Origin: Hanleya hanleyi
Taxonomy: Eukaryota > Mollusca > Polyplacophora > Lepidopleurida > Hanleyidae
Reading direction: 5' to 3'
NCBI GenBank assembly: GCA_036873755.1
Contig: JAVTVY010018834.1
Location: forward strand, 1-64,000
Length of the DNA stretch: 64,000 bases
Below the pieces are notes generated by a model. That model was not told the origin of the DNA. It was given only the letters and a program-made list of their open reading frames with translations, and did not search any database. Positions 22,530-34,603 of the stretch are shown here, piece after piece (positions within the stretch are counted from its first letter, which is position 1; every line of letters begins with the position of its first letter). The position numbers were made by a program, and so were the translations under genes.

Positions 22530-22790
22530 TATGGTGAATCTCGTGTCGTTATTGCATTCTTCTATGACGAATATCTTGTCGCCATTGTATGTTCCGATGG
22601 CGAAAGTTCTGTTGCTAATGCATATTCATATGACGAAGCTCTTGTCGCCATTGCATGTTAATTTCTATGGCGAATCTCTTGTCGACATTGCATGTTTCTA
22701 TGGTGAACCTCCTGCCCCCATTGCATATTCCTATGGTATACGGTACAGTCCAATGGATGTTCCTATGGGATACGGTACAGTCCAATGGAT
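22530..22790. repeat. Degenerate 45-50-bp tandem repeat
   Basis: About five units of ATTGCATGTTTCTATGGCGA and CTCTTGTCGCCATTG type, followed by two copies of TACGGTACAGTCCAATGGAT. The plus-strand frame across it is periodic and not a supported gene. Confidence 0.7.
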
Positions 22791-23557
22791 AATTTGAACT
22801 CGGCGTGCCAAATACCACTACAGGGTTCAAATATATTGTAGTCAAACATTATTGTTTTCATTCTAACAGCGTACGGAGAAAATATAGTTTAATCTAAATC
22901 TGTGAAGCCAACAACCGTCATCCTGTGTTCTGAGATTTGAGCTTCATGGAATACTTTATGCGACGAATCGTACAGTGCGGAAACTGCCGAGGGGCTTCCC
23001 TGTTGAAGGGATAAGGCTATATTGGCGCATGACTGACATGATCGGATCTCAATTCCCTCCACTTCCCATTCGCCTTCTTCAAACTTTGAAACATGCTATG
23101 CGCATAGGACCAGTCTGTAAATCTGAAAAGATGGCCGTCTTCACTTTTCTCGTACAAAATTACCCTTTGGTACGATATCTGCTTCGGTAGTTTGTTCAGC
23201 AACTTACCTTCATACGAATTATTACAAAGCTCATAAAGCAGGAAATCGTTTGCAGAGAAACCCGAATCGTATGAAATTATTCGAACTGTCAATTTAGTTC
23301 GTCACAGCCGCCAGCGACATGTCCCTGTTTGGAATTCTAGACGATGCACCAAACAGTTCCGCCATGCCAGTAATTCCACCTATGATGACTTACATTATGT
23401 TGTTGCGTTCAAAACTCAGCATCCATGTTGCTTTCAATACAATATCGATCGCAATTCAGTATTACACTAACGTGAGATCGAACATCTAATTATTGCTTCC
23501 GATGTAATTGTGACTGCTTTAAGGGGTCCTTATCACACATTATTATGGTGTTAATTG
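22791..23557. other. Unassigned sequence
   Basis: Open frames on both strands at 22975-23292 overlap each other without recognisable domains. No gene called. Confidence 0.35.
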
Positions 23558-23957
23558 TTAACCATATCTGGCCTGGGCTTTTTGGGACCTGTCCAGGCCT
23601 GGGAAGGGGAGGCCGAAATGGCCCCCTTAATTATTTTTCTTACCCCTTGAGCTAGGGGGTTGAAACTTACCACACTATACCCTTGGGTAAAGCTCTACCA
23701 GAAAATGGTAATGCGATATTAATGTGATGCGAAATAAAATAGTACTTTTCTAGTACCCCATGTGGCCGCCATCTTGAATTCGCCCATGATCCTCTCCTCG
23801 AGGGATTATGCAAATAGGCCCAAAATGACCCCAATATGATAAGGTATAAAGTCACGGAGTGTCAGCTCTCAATTTTTTGTCGTTCCGGAGATAGCGCAGT
23901 AAGTTTGGTAGGGGACCATTTTGCCCCCCCCCCCCCCCACAGGCTTGGTAGGGTGAA
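23558..23957 (+). mobile_element. piggyBac-like MITE, near full length
   Basis: Starts TTAACCATATCTGGCCTGG and ends GGTAGGGTGAA, about 400 bp; both ends are single-base variants of TTAACCCT and AGGGTTAA. Internal blocks GGTTGAAACTTACCACACTATA, TGGCCGCCAT and AAATGACCCCAATATGATAA match the other copies. Contains a run of 13-14 C near 23926. Confidence 0.8.
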
Positions 23958-25953
23958 ACCTGATATTGGACGACATCGAAGTCCAAAATAACCTGCCGAC
24001 AACTACTGCTTCAGACTGCAACATATTGCATTAGTTGTATGGATGTGTCTTCATTAGTGGGTGACACTCGGGTGAGGTAATCTATTTGCATTATCCTCGC
24101 GTTGTTTAGTGTGGATAATTTAATTTTAAGTGGGTTTTTTCAAATCACTTTAGTTTATGTTGGATATTCCTGGAATGGTTGGGTTTATTATTAATACTTT
24201 CGACCTCTTCACTGTTTTCCTGCCAGTAAGTTTCGTGTCAGCACTACAAAGTCACAAGTTGAACAATGGGCTGTTCCTCTGTATATGATACCGATCACAC
24301 CGTGCGGAGACCAAATACCAAAGTCCAAATACACAACACAATGAAACCAAAATAACAACAGTCGTAACTGCATACTTGTGTACATAATCTATTTTAGAAA
24401 ATAAAAATCGGCAAACTAATCTGCATGTCCATTTCTGATGTCACACACTGCCGAAGTCAACATGCGTGCAAGATACTATAAACTTACAGCCAGTAGGTAG
24501 CCATTAAACTATTTCCTTCATAGAGCATTTCTACCATCGCTACATGGTAAAGTCATTTGACGCCATTTGACGCATAGCACATTTCTCTCGTTAAGGATTA
24601 TTTCAAACAGTATTAAAGTTGCTCATCCATCTCCGTGTGAAAGTGAAACATATACTGGATTGTATCATGTTACAGTTGACATGTGGACATGGTAAAGGGT
24701 ACATGTATATGGGGCAGCCCAGCGTCCGAGTTATAGTTGGAAAAAATGGCGTCATATGGAGTCGAAACCACCCCAAAAGATTCGCCAGTCTTCAACCAGC
24801 GGAAGACAGAGATTAATTGCCATACACTTTGTTAGGATTTGTGACCATTTCTTGCAAACTAAACTAAACTACTTCCTCGATGGATAACCTACAAGTTTTT
24901 GAACATATATACATGTACATGAATGTCTTTATTATATATACCTGTGATTAAGTGCGTGTGACCTACCTGAGCAGTTTTCACATACCCACTGGCATTTGTC
25001 GCCTTAGTGTGAGGACTATGAACATGATGAACATACATATATATTATTGGAAAGCTTACTTCTCTGGGATTTCACATATGCGAATATGTGTATGAAGTTA
25101 TTTCAATTTAGGTATTTGTATTTTCATAAACTGAGTCTCCATATTTAAACGTTTATTTTTCCTATTTCTCCATTAAATTGTTAACCCTGTCGCGTTTAAC
25201 AACCCAGATACAAAATATCAGCACCACAGTTTGTTTATTATTTCAAAGTTTGGCCCAGATCTTTTTGTGTGAAGTTTTTCGGGGGGGGGGTTCAATGGAA
25301 CAAATTGGATAAGATGCGATGGTCACACTGGAAATATTAATATCTCACCGATAATTAGAAAACTGTGGCATTGCTTTTTCTTTACCCAGTAGAGAATAAC
25401 CACGCCCGTGATGAATACTGTTCAGAAATAAACGGATTTGCATAAAAATCTAGAGAAACCAAGTAATCGAATTAAAGCAATGAAAAGATTAGGGCCTATT
25501 CAGCGTTAGTGAGGACCGCGGTAGTGGTTATGTGAGACAAATCCGAATTGCTAGCCAATCGAGTCTCAACTCAATCAGGTAAAAATTTGCCATTCATAAG
25601 TTTTTGGGGGATAAAATTGCACCTAAGCATACATGTATACACCAAAGTAACCTCACATGCAGAAAGAATCGATATCGTACTAAAATGTGCATTAAATATC
25701 TTTTCGTGAGTTTTGACTCCCAGATGGGTTGCAAGCCCTTAAACTCATCGTGATCTTCCATTATGTCTTCATTGTATATTTCCATAACATATTTTCATCT
25801 ATATTTTGACTTACATCCTGTTCAACTTCGTATGCGGTATTTATTTCTGTTCACAATATTGGGTCCACCATTTTACCTTAGCCAGGGTGATTAAGTTACA
25901 TTTAAAATTTTTAAATACAATTTCACAGCTGTATCTCACTAAAATTTTAGTAA
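23958..25953. other. Unassigned sequence
   Basis: No gene or named repeat recognised. A G run of nine occurs near 25281. AT-rich, consistent with intron or intergenic DNA. Confidence 0.4.
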
Positions 25954-26010
25954 GTCTGTCTGTCTGTCTGTCTGTCTGACTGTTTATTTGTTTGTTTGTT
26001 TGTTTGTCTG
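25954..26010. repeat. (GTCT)n/(GTTT)n microsatellite
   Basis: GTCT repeats pass into GTTT repeats and back to GTCT, a compound tetranucleotide microsatellite. Confidence 0.92.
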
Positions 26011-26600
26011 TTCGGTCCGTACGGCCACAGTTTTGGTTGAAATATCATGAAACTGTCAGAATGGTATTGCGGTCACTGTGGGTGATCTAAGAGAAAGAAA
26101 GTTAAAAATGGCATCTCACGTTCATTGGGGGCCGGAATTTTTTTGTCAAATTGACGTCAGAATAGCTAGAGTGTTGGGGAAAGAGACTTAAATTAAACAA
26201 AAATAAATAAATGAAAAGGGTCAGTTACATAAAATGTACATGTACACACAGTAACATGTGTGGCTCTGTCTATCGTGATCAAAATGTGGCATGGCAGTAG
26301 AGGGTGATCCCAGAATTGACGAAACACGAGAGTGAAAAAGAGCATTTAACGCCCATTGGGGACATGGGACATGGATTTGACAGGTCTGTAAGGCCAGAGA
26401 GTTTGGTTCAAAGGTAGTGAAACTTTGTCATGATAACCGGGCAGCTCACTGTGAGTGGAACAGATAATAAAAAATGGCATCAAATGAAGTTTTTTGGTGG
26501 AAGCTTCATAAACTTTCTCACCATAGGTATGGGGTTGGGGAGGGCGCCTTAAAAGTAGTTTTAAAAAGTCATTTAACACCTACTTAAGCCATGGGAACAT
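26011..26600. repeat. Degenerate tandem-like repeat
   Basis: Loose units with AAAATGGCATC, CATTGGGG and ATGAAACTKTCA blocks recur every 120-160 bp (about 26040, 26230, 26400). They are too diverged for precise boundaries. Confidence 0.4.
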
Positions 26601-28272
26601 GAAATGTACATTTACATACTGGGGCAAATTCTCGTCGGGGTTTTACACTGGTCAACGCAATTTGCCTTTACTCAACTGATCTTATCGCCCTCCCCTCCCC
26701 CCGCACACTCACGTACACTCCCCCGCCCCGCACACACATCCACCTCTAACCCCAGTCAAAGCCATATGAAACTGTGTATTTTCTAATGGAACACTGCTTC
26801 CTCCCCTGTACAGTGTTGTTTTTGTTCTCATTCTTAGAAGCCTTCGTGAAATAGAAGTAATCGAACGTATATGTTTATCCGTTAAAACGTTCTTCTGGTC
26901 GGGTTTTCGTAACTCGAATAGGTATAAAGTGTCTTCAGACTTCAGTAGATTATATGCGATCATTTATGTCGAATTACATATAGGGAAATTTTCGCTGGGT
27001 CAAAATTGAAGATGACAATTACACGTGCATGTGAGTACATTGGTCTGATCGTTAGTAAGACTTGTGGTTTAAATAAAAGCATTGAACGACTGGGCAATCG
27101 CCAATCAACACTGTCAGGATCACAGAACTGTAACAACTGCTACACCGATTGCGTGATACACATATGACACGAGTACTAGTTAATCCCACATCTTTCCAGA
27201 TCGATAACATCCACACATTTGTGGTGCATAATGTATGTAGAATCCACAGATAGCTTTCAAATAAAACCTGCACACGTATGCAATTTAATACAGCTGAAAC
27301 ACATGTCAATGCTGGAGATCTGGTGATAAAAATGTTCTAAATCTTTGATCAACGCCCTGCTTTAACACATACGGAAAGTGAACAGGCTCGGTTGTTTCAC
27401 AGGTGAAAGGTTATGTTGACCAACCGACTTGATAGTATGACCAATTGGCCTGTACAGAGTAATCCATTGCATCTGGTCATAATTCTGGGATTCTGCTGGT
27501 TATGAATTCACGTAGGTAGTTCGCTATAGGACAATAGGACTTAACCCATGGTTACAGGAGAAAAAAGCACGGCAAAACAAACACGAGTGTAACCATAAAC
27601 TGCCTACATTATAGCAGCACTATAAATCTGAAGTATTTTGTCAATTTTTTGGTCGGTTTGATTTAAATTTCTAACCGACTAAAGGAGCTTTCCTTATGGT
27701 TGGTGACACGTGAATTCTTTTTCTGCCTGCAGCATTTCATCCGATATCAAGGCAAGATATGCCTTATTTGTTTTGGCTTTCCCAACTGGTGCGAATCCTC
27801 CATGCCTACTTTCACATCAACACCGCATACAGCCAACATGTAACACAAATGATCTTACACGATTCTCGGTTCGATATACCGTCACACATACACATGGCTC
27901 GAAACCTTACAGAAGATGAACGATTTCCGTTCAACACTTCTCGAAAGTACAGGTCTTCACATGGAAGACTTGCGAAGACACTGACCTTCTAGAGCGATGA
28001 AGCTAACGTAAGCAGAGCTTCGAAAGTTCGCTTCTTTCACCATCCGAACTGCATCGATTGCTTGGCGCTATTTGCGGAGCTACATCCTGGCATTCCGTCC
28101 GGACTCGGTGTCACGGTGTACGGTCCGATATCCTAATCGATCTGATCCTAGTGTAAAGATCCAAACAAGTATTCCGTAACCATATACTGGGCACCGAGCG
28201 CGTAAGGGAAGAGGCTATATTTAGAGGATGTAGTAATCTTGGAGTGAGGATTTTTCATACTCACATTTTCGG
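26601..28272. other. 3' flank of the potassium channel gene
   Basis: This lies downstream of the channel stop codon on the minus strand and should contain its 3' untranslated region, but no convincing polyadenylation signal was identified. No other gene recognised. Confidence 0.4.
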
Positions 28273-28868
28273 TCATTCTATTGCTTCGATTTTCTCTATT
28301 AACCCCATCTTTTTTCCAAGCCATCGACACTTAGCTTTGACGTCCTCTTGAACCAGTGTGAAACACATGGCTAACAGGGACAGACCAATGACCAAATACA
28401 GCGTACACAAGATCAACTTTTCCTGCACAGACCACGACTGGAAATCCATACCAGGTACTATATCCCCGAACCCGATCGTACTAAGGGTGATGAAGCAGAA
28501 GTACGAACCCGTTAAATAATCCCAGTCTTCCCAGAGAGAGAAAAGTAGTGCCCCGGCCCAAATGTAACCAGCTATTACTAATATACACAGCGATGTTGGA
28601 ACGTGTATCACTTTCGGTTTGTCAGTTTCTTCTTCGTCTGTTGTTACGTGACTTTCTCCCTTTTCTGGATCTGGAAGTCTCCTGGTGGGTCGTTTGAATG
28701 GTACACAGCACAGGCCACAGCATACTTTTCCGTAAAGAAATCTGAAGCCGTCGGCCATGAGGTCTCCGATATTTGTGAGACACAGGAGTGTCAGTGGTAT
28801 CCCTAGCACAGCGTAGCCTATTGTCACTAACCGACCTTGCTCTGTTATCGGCGCCACGTGCCCATAGC
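28273..28868 (-). CDS. Two-pore-domain potassium channel, 3' exon
   Basis: This exon encodes the C-terminal half of a K2P channel, a plasma-membrane background K+ channel that works as a dimer. It begins directly after a CTTTTCCAG acceptor inside the first pore: G/GC TAT GGG CAC GTG gives GYGHVAP, the known conserved K2P intron position. Next come transmembrane helix 2 (LVTIGYAVLGIPLTLLCLTN), a cytosolic loop rich in acidic residues, helix 3 (CILVIAGYIWAGALLFSLWE), the second pore with filter TIGFGDIVPG, and helix 4 (LYLVIGLSLLAMCFTLV). A short tail ends EKIEAIE then TGA. About 197 residues, all key pore residues intact. The upstream exons with helix 1 and pore 1 should lie at higher coordinates but were not found. 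Subtype not assigned. Confidence 0.93.
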
Positions 28869-28984
28869 CTGGAAAAGATGAAATTATAATTCGGTGAAAA
28901 GATATTTGGTTATCGTTTTAAAAATTCAAAATACATAGTTCTCAACGCAAACAATAGAAACAGAACAGATTTACATAAATGAAT

Positions 28985-29330
28985 TAGTAATGAGTACTGT
29001 TTACAAGATACTATCTCAGCAATGTCGCTGATGGTTACAATTGGTAAGTTCATTAACGTATCAATATAAAGGTCACAATTCTCAGTACAAAAGGAACGAT
29101 TCGACATTCGGAAGCCAGACGTCGCCAATAACATATTTCCGCGTTCATAATCGAAAGACCTTATTCGAAAAACACTATTAGCACAAAAATCAAAGCAGAA
29201 ATACGAAATAAATATAGAAGTAGTAGGAGAGACGTTCAAGAGTTTACCGAAGACCAAAGGTAATGTTAACATACGTTTCTTTACTGAGGATGTTATTCTC
29301 ATCGTTATACAGGAGGAGAAATGAGGCAAA
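28985..29330. repeat. Dispersed repeat family R3, copy 1
   Basis: GCGTTCATAATCGAAAGACC and the following ACTATTAGCACAAAAATCAAAGC block correspond to CATCCATAATCGAAATATAT and ACTAGCACCAAAGTAGAAATG in 62140-62520. Both copies give a minus-strand open frame, but that similarity is at DNA level and no domain is seen. Confidence 0.6.
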
Positions 29331-29687
29331 GAAATACAAAGAAACAGAAGATCGAATAATACCCAACTTGGGTCATATCATAGCAGATTTGAGGAATGTC
29401 TATGAATTAGATACATATACGCTCAATTATACGTAACATTTAAAGGGAGATGGAAAACGATGCCGATGTACTGACAAAGAGTCATATGATAAGACAGACA
29501 AATATACTGACTGCGTATTTCTAAAAAAAATCGCAAGAACCAAAAGTGATCCCTGTGATGATTTTTTGGAAAAATACGAACTGTGTGACCGACAGATAGT
29601 GAAAAAACGGCCCAAACGTGAGAGCATTTATTGAATGCAAGTTCGTATTCAGAACAAATACATGTGAGGCCCGACGCCGTCCAAGCG

Positions 29688-29759
29688 TCTCACTATCACG
29701 GAGTGGTGCTTCTCACTATCACGGAGTGGTGCTTCTCACTATCACGGAGTGGTGCTTTT
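29688..29759. repeat. 24-bp minisatellite, 3 units
   Basis: Three units of TCTCACTATCACGGAGTGGTGCTT-type sequence, each 24 bp, essentially identical. Confidence 0.95.
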
Positions 29760-30800
29760 CAAATAGTCGATGATCTTCATGCCATTTACTAATCCCATTC
29801 AGAATACGACAAACTCACAATGCAGCAAACCACTTTCACCGTCATGCGTACATATGGACGCAAAACGGAAATAGTTGGATTTGGAACTAGAGCCAGATAC
29901 CAGAGTGCGCTTCTTCTTTTCTCTAGTTGTTGCAGTCCGTACACATGTCTGAAGATAATCAGTATGCATGTATTGGTCTGCAGTACCGTGCCAAAGATTT
30001 TGGGAGATAAATTGTTTTGGTGGGGTCAGAATGCCAGTCAGAGCTATAAAAAATGTATGATCTAGTATTGCTAGGTTCAATTCTGTGGCAAAATATGTGG
30101 TGGATTTAGATTTCTCTTCGTTTATTAAACTTAATTTAGCGTATTTATTTTCATAATTGTCAACAGCGGGGATTTGTTTTCATCTCTTCCCAGGCAGTTT
30201 GGTCGTGCCATGGGTCACAGCTAGATACAGGTACTTCCCACTTCAAATATAGACAGTTCCACTGTTATTGTCATCTCGAAACTTCAGGCATTATTATAGT
30301 TACACTATTAAATATTTTAAAAAATCTGCATATGTTCGAATCTACCTCGATTAGAATCTGCCAGGAATTCACATTTATGATAATATCGTCCACTAAAGAC
30401 AATAGTATGACGTGTGTATTATATATGTACGTACGTTGTATGTGTATCTCACTGTTTTTCCTGCTTAGTCTTAGTTTTAACTGTAACATGTACCGATATA
30501 TAACGAACAAACAGATCAATTTATCAAATATATAACACTAGCGATGACATATCCCGCTACGTTGGCATATAGATTTTATTGTAAAGAATATTCACGGTTT
30601 GTTGGGAACATTTTATCAACTCGGATCAACAGGAAGCAGATTAAAGGATAAATTCTTCAATGCCGTGGCGAAGAACCATGAACTACATTACAAGCGTCTG
30701 GTCCGTCACTCATTATTCAGCTGTCGTCCATTTAAGAATACCCGCGTCCATAATTCAAACTATACCGAACAAATTCAAAAAGACAATCATGAATACATAA
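29760..30800. other. Unassigned sequence
   Basis: No gene recognised; overlapping short frames at 29799-30080 on both strands lack domains. Confidence 0.4.
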
Positions 30801-30804
30801 ACAT

Positions 30805-31040
30805 AGGCTAGTTTCCCCGCAAGAGAGATTTTCAACAGTTTTCAATGACGCATGCCAGCAAGACATCATGATGTTCCAAAAATATCAAATCCGTATCGCT
30901 GATCAGTATTCTTAATCCATATGATATTCGTTGTCAAGTCGTCATCTAGAGAATGATGTATCTCAGTCACGCTTTGATAGTGGCTGTTCATATGAACATC
31001 ATGAGGATCTTGAAGTACATGGATTCATAAGGCTTTACAC
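30805..31040 (-). repeat. Dispersed repeat family R1 with shared core, copy 1
   Basis: Read on plus it runs CTAGTTTCCCCGCAAGAGAG, then AATATCAAATCCGTATCGC, then the core GTATCTCAGTCACGCTTTGA and GTTCATATGAACATCATGAGG. The same order occurs at 39345-39650 and, inverted, at 56030-56310. Confidence 0.78.
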
Positions 31041-31179
31041 GGGGAAAATACATTCGCAGCTCCCAATTGGAGTTCGGCGCCCTCATCTGATACAAAAATA
31101 ACTTCACGCCACTCCCTTAAACGAAAGCTGTCCCATGAGAATAGGTCGCGATTGCGCGGGGTCTCTTCGGTGGGATAAA

Positions 31180-31595
31180 CATTTTTCTCATATCACAGCG
31201 ACCAAAAGCAATGGATATACCTATATGATACATAACCTGTATCACACCCTTACACATCTTTTCTGCTAAGTATCTTTCGATTGTGTTCCGAAATTTATAT
31301 AGAATACTGTGATGTGAGAAATAAATCATCATCCTCGAGTGTCATTTACCCAATTTCGATCGCACTCGTATGACAAAGTTTTATCAAACTCGTATGATAA
31401 ATATCAGATAAATGACCAATCGTAGTGATAAAATATATTTCTCACATCACAGCAGCCAAAAGCGATGTGATACACTCATGTGATACAAAACCTGTATCAC
31501 ACCCTTACAGTTTGCTAATTATATTTTTGGTTATTTTTCAACATTATCTTGATGTGAGAAATAAATTATAACACTCGTGGTCATTTATCTGATTT
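31180..31595. repeat. Two adjacent foldback MITE copies
   Basis: CTGTATCACACCCTTACA occurs at about 31230 and 31492, each preceded by a CATATCACAGC/CACATCACAGC and CCAAAAGC block. In the second copy the ends at 31402-31447 (ATAAATGACC to TTTCTCACATCA) are the inverted complement of 31549-31593 (TGATGTGAGAAATAAA to GGTCATTTAT). About 190 bp per element; non-coding. Confidence 0.75.
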
Positions 31596-31699
31596 TTATC
31601 ACACTCATTTGATAAATCCCATATGAAACTCGCTAACTCGTGTGGTAAAAATCAGATAAATGACCACTCGTAGGGATAATCTATATTTATCAAACCCAG

Positions 31700-32573
31700 A
31701 CCACGCGATGAAACTGTTGTTATAAAAAACAAAGACAGACAAAGCCACACTGCAGATTCCAATATGTAGAATAAAGATGGATTTACAATTTAGATACACA
31801 CGACAATAATTTGATAGTTCAAGGCCCACAAACTCCTCCCAATCGATTCCAGGTATAGACACTTCACGATGTGGTATATATAGGGGCCAGATATCAAATT
31901 CGCACAAGTTATATAGTTCTCGTGTTTTCTCAACAGTAATTCACGTTTTGTGCAACCAATATATAGAAGAATGGTGAATACAACTTTCACTTGATTTGAC
32001 AACGATTTGAACGTTTACGGCATTATCGACACACAGTATATATATTTATAACATAGGGAAACAAGATATGAGCGCGGTCACCTCCCTCTCCACACACCCA
32101 TTCTAAATTAGCTATGTGTTACTCGCAAGACATTCACATGTATCTCTACATCACGTGATTATTGAATTATGGGAAAAGAAAATTTCAACGACGGCTAGCT
32201 ACTGTATGTGGGGGATCATACATGTCGTATATATAATAATAACATAAGAAAACACAATTTGGGCGTTGCTAGTCCCGACCCCCGGGACCCAGCCCAAACT
32301 AGGTCTATGATACTTTGCAATGACGTATAGATTGTATCTCTACATCACGTTGTTATCGCGTTAATAAACGGACAGACAGACGTATAGACAGACATATATA
32401 TATTTAATTCAATGATATAGATATATGAACATGATAAAACCCAAGATAGTTTGTTGAAAGAGAAAAACAGTTTTCAAAGATGCCCGTATTAAGGACACCA
32501 TGACATCAAAGCACTGACAATTTGATTTGCTCATACGGATGGATGGATTGGTTACATGGAGTTGTTTTCCAAT
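31700..32573. other. Unassigned AT-rich sequence
   Basis: Nothing recognised apart from TATA-rich simple sequence near 32395-32403. Confidence 0.4.
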
Positions 32574-32673
32574 TTGGTAATTAATGGCCGGTGTTCTCTT
32601 GGTAATTAATGGCCGGTGTTCTCTTGGTAATTAATGGCCGGTGTTCTCTTGGTAATTAATGGCCGGTGTTCTC
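32574..32673. repeat. 25-bp minisatellite, 4 units
   Basis: Four consecutive TTGGTAATTAATGGCCGGTG-type units, each 25 bp, identical. Confidence 0.95.
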
Positions 32674-33550
32674 TTTTCCAAAAGAATCTCCATGTCATTT
32701 TCTGGAGTAGATAGCCTCGTTGCCGGGCTTAATTGTGATTAATTACATAAACATCGTGGAGGACGTTCTCTCTAAAAGATATTACAGATATTCAGGAAAA
32801 TGTAACAATCTGTCGGTTGATTGTTTGTTCATACGGATAATTGAATCGAATAAATCACGAGCAATTGTAAGCAACGTGAATGACAATGAGTGTGGGCTTG
32901 TTTTCTCACCTGACGATTGTTTTCTGGCAATAACCTGGGCAGTAATGAGCAATATTTCGGAAATCCTACGTCAATGATTTGGAATCCGAAGCATCGACAA
33001 AGTGCCATATCGGTTACCATGTTGCAATGACACTTCTAGCTATGATGTGTTTTAACTATGTTGATAAAGGTTTCGAAACGGCAAACAAATCTTAAATTTC
33101 CATTACCCTTCAGGTCTTTGTCGAAAAGAGATTATGTATTCTGGCTCATTGACTTCCTTTGGGTACCTGCTTTTCGGTAACACCTGTTTAGCTGTTTGTT
33201 ACTTCAATATTTATTTGTTTTCATGTTCCCGGGTTTTTGCCTTCCCGCACAGCTGTTTTATTGCGCTAAAGTGTAGTTTATTCGTTTTCTGACACAAAGT
33301 AATATTAAACTCAGCGGCATCGGTTACTGATGTAAACATATAGTTTTTAGACGGATAATGTTTTTAAATTATATCAGGGGAGCATATATAGTTCAATAGT
33401 AATCACTTATGAATAACTCACAAGAATATTCGATTAGTTGAAGAGTTCTCTTGTATATCCGATTTGACGACTCAAATGCCACATATCTCTTACAACCTAT
33501 AGCTAGGCTGCTGTGAAACATGGATGAATGTAAGGAAAACACACAAGTGA
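32674..33550. other. Unassigned sequence
   Basis: No domain-bearing frame; an 85-codon frame at 32720-32977 shows no recognisable motif. Confidence 0.4.
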
Positions 33551-33720
33551 GTGAGTGAGTGGATAGGGTTTAACGTCGCTTTCAACATTTTTTCAGCTAT
33601 ATCACGACGGGAAAGGGAAGGGATGAGAGGGGGAGGGGCGGCGGTACCTACTTGTAACAGAGCAGATCTAATGCTGCCATTTTATAGTGCTATCCCGCCG
33701 AAATATCATGCCGTGGAAAA
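33551..33720 (-). repeat. SINE tail fragment related to the 5S SINE
   Basis: GTGAGTGAGTGAGT, GGGTTTAACGTCGCTTTCAAC and GCTATATCACGACGG repeat the tail of the SINE at 5435-5655. The following CTTGTAACAGAGCAGATC and TGCTGCCATTTTATAGTGC blocks recur inverted at 49048-49105. The 5S head is absent. Tails of this type are widespread in mollusc genomes. Confidence 0.7.
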
Positions 33721-33739
33721 CACACAAACATAGGCGAAT

Positions 33740-34603
33740 GGATATGAGATATTTACCGTCCGGTTTGAAATGAGACAGAATTATGCCAGATGGTAAGAGA
33801 TACTCTCATGACCAGATCGGCAACCTTTATACACGGTGTACACAGTGGAGTTATGACATAGCGGAGAATATGTCTGCTCCGTAACGGTAGCATCTGTTCT
33901 CCAGAGCGGGGCGTTGGTGACTCTTCTCCGCTGCGAAAAGCATATGGTGCCACGAAGAAGGCGGCCTCTACGCTATGGTTCCACTTCCGTGTGTTCATTC
34001 TATTTTCACCAAAGGAAAATTTGAGTGAGCATGGTTTTACAAATCATACCCTATCTGAAATAGCTTTATATGATTTAAAAAATTACTCGAGGCCCGGGGA
34101 ATAGGCTCAAACTATCGATATTTTTCCTTTGCATATTTCAAAAGTTGAAGAAAAAACCTATCAAGTGTTTCTGTTATTTTCCTTAAAAAATGTTTGCAAA
34201 CGTGAAATTTTAGCTCTCAAAAATTCACTGTCTGTGGAAGAACTCTGCGCTTTGGGATTAGCGCCCATTACTCACAGTCGGTGCTACCGCCTGCCGTGAC
34301 TTCCGCACCTCAGCTAATTACTTGTAACTGCAATACACACAATTCACGCGCTGGGCTCATTTATTATAATTAGTTGTTTTTCTACTACATTCATGCCGGA
34401 GTTTACATAATATTGAACGGGAAATTATATGGTCTATCTCAGTGTTTTCGCGCCACATGACAAAATAAACAAATACAAACACACTGCTCAGATGGTCAAC
34501 CATTTCCGGATATATGCAGATATATATATTGCGAATTTGCGTAATATTTTTCATAATACCTCACTCGACATTCTATCAACATATCTTACTTGACAACACA
34601 ATC
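33740..34603. other. 5' flank of the Mutator-like gene
   Basis: No gene called. A GC-rich block at 34289-34315 (CGCCTGCCGTGACTTCCGCACC) vaguely resembles the reverse complement of 37955-37982 and is a weak candidate for a terminal inverted repeat. No TATA box could be assigned. Confidence 0.35.

Noticed and set aside
28910..29329. Upstream exon of the potassium channel (139-codon minus frame)
   Set aside because: It has no helix 1 or pore sequence, and its DNA is part of a repeat also found at 62140.
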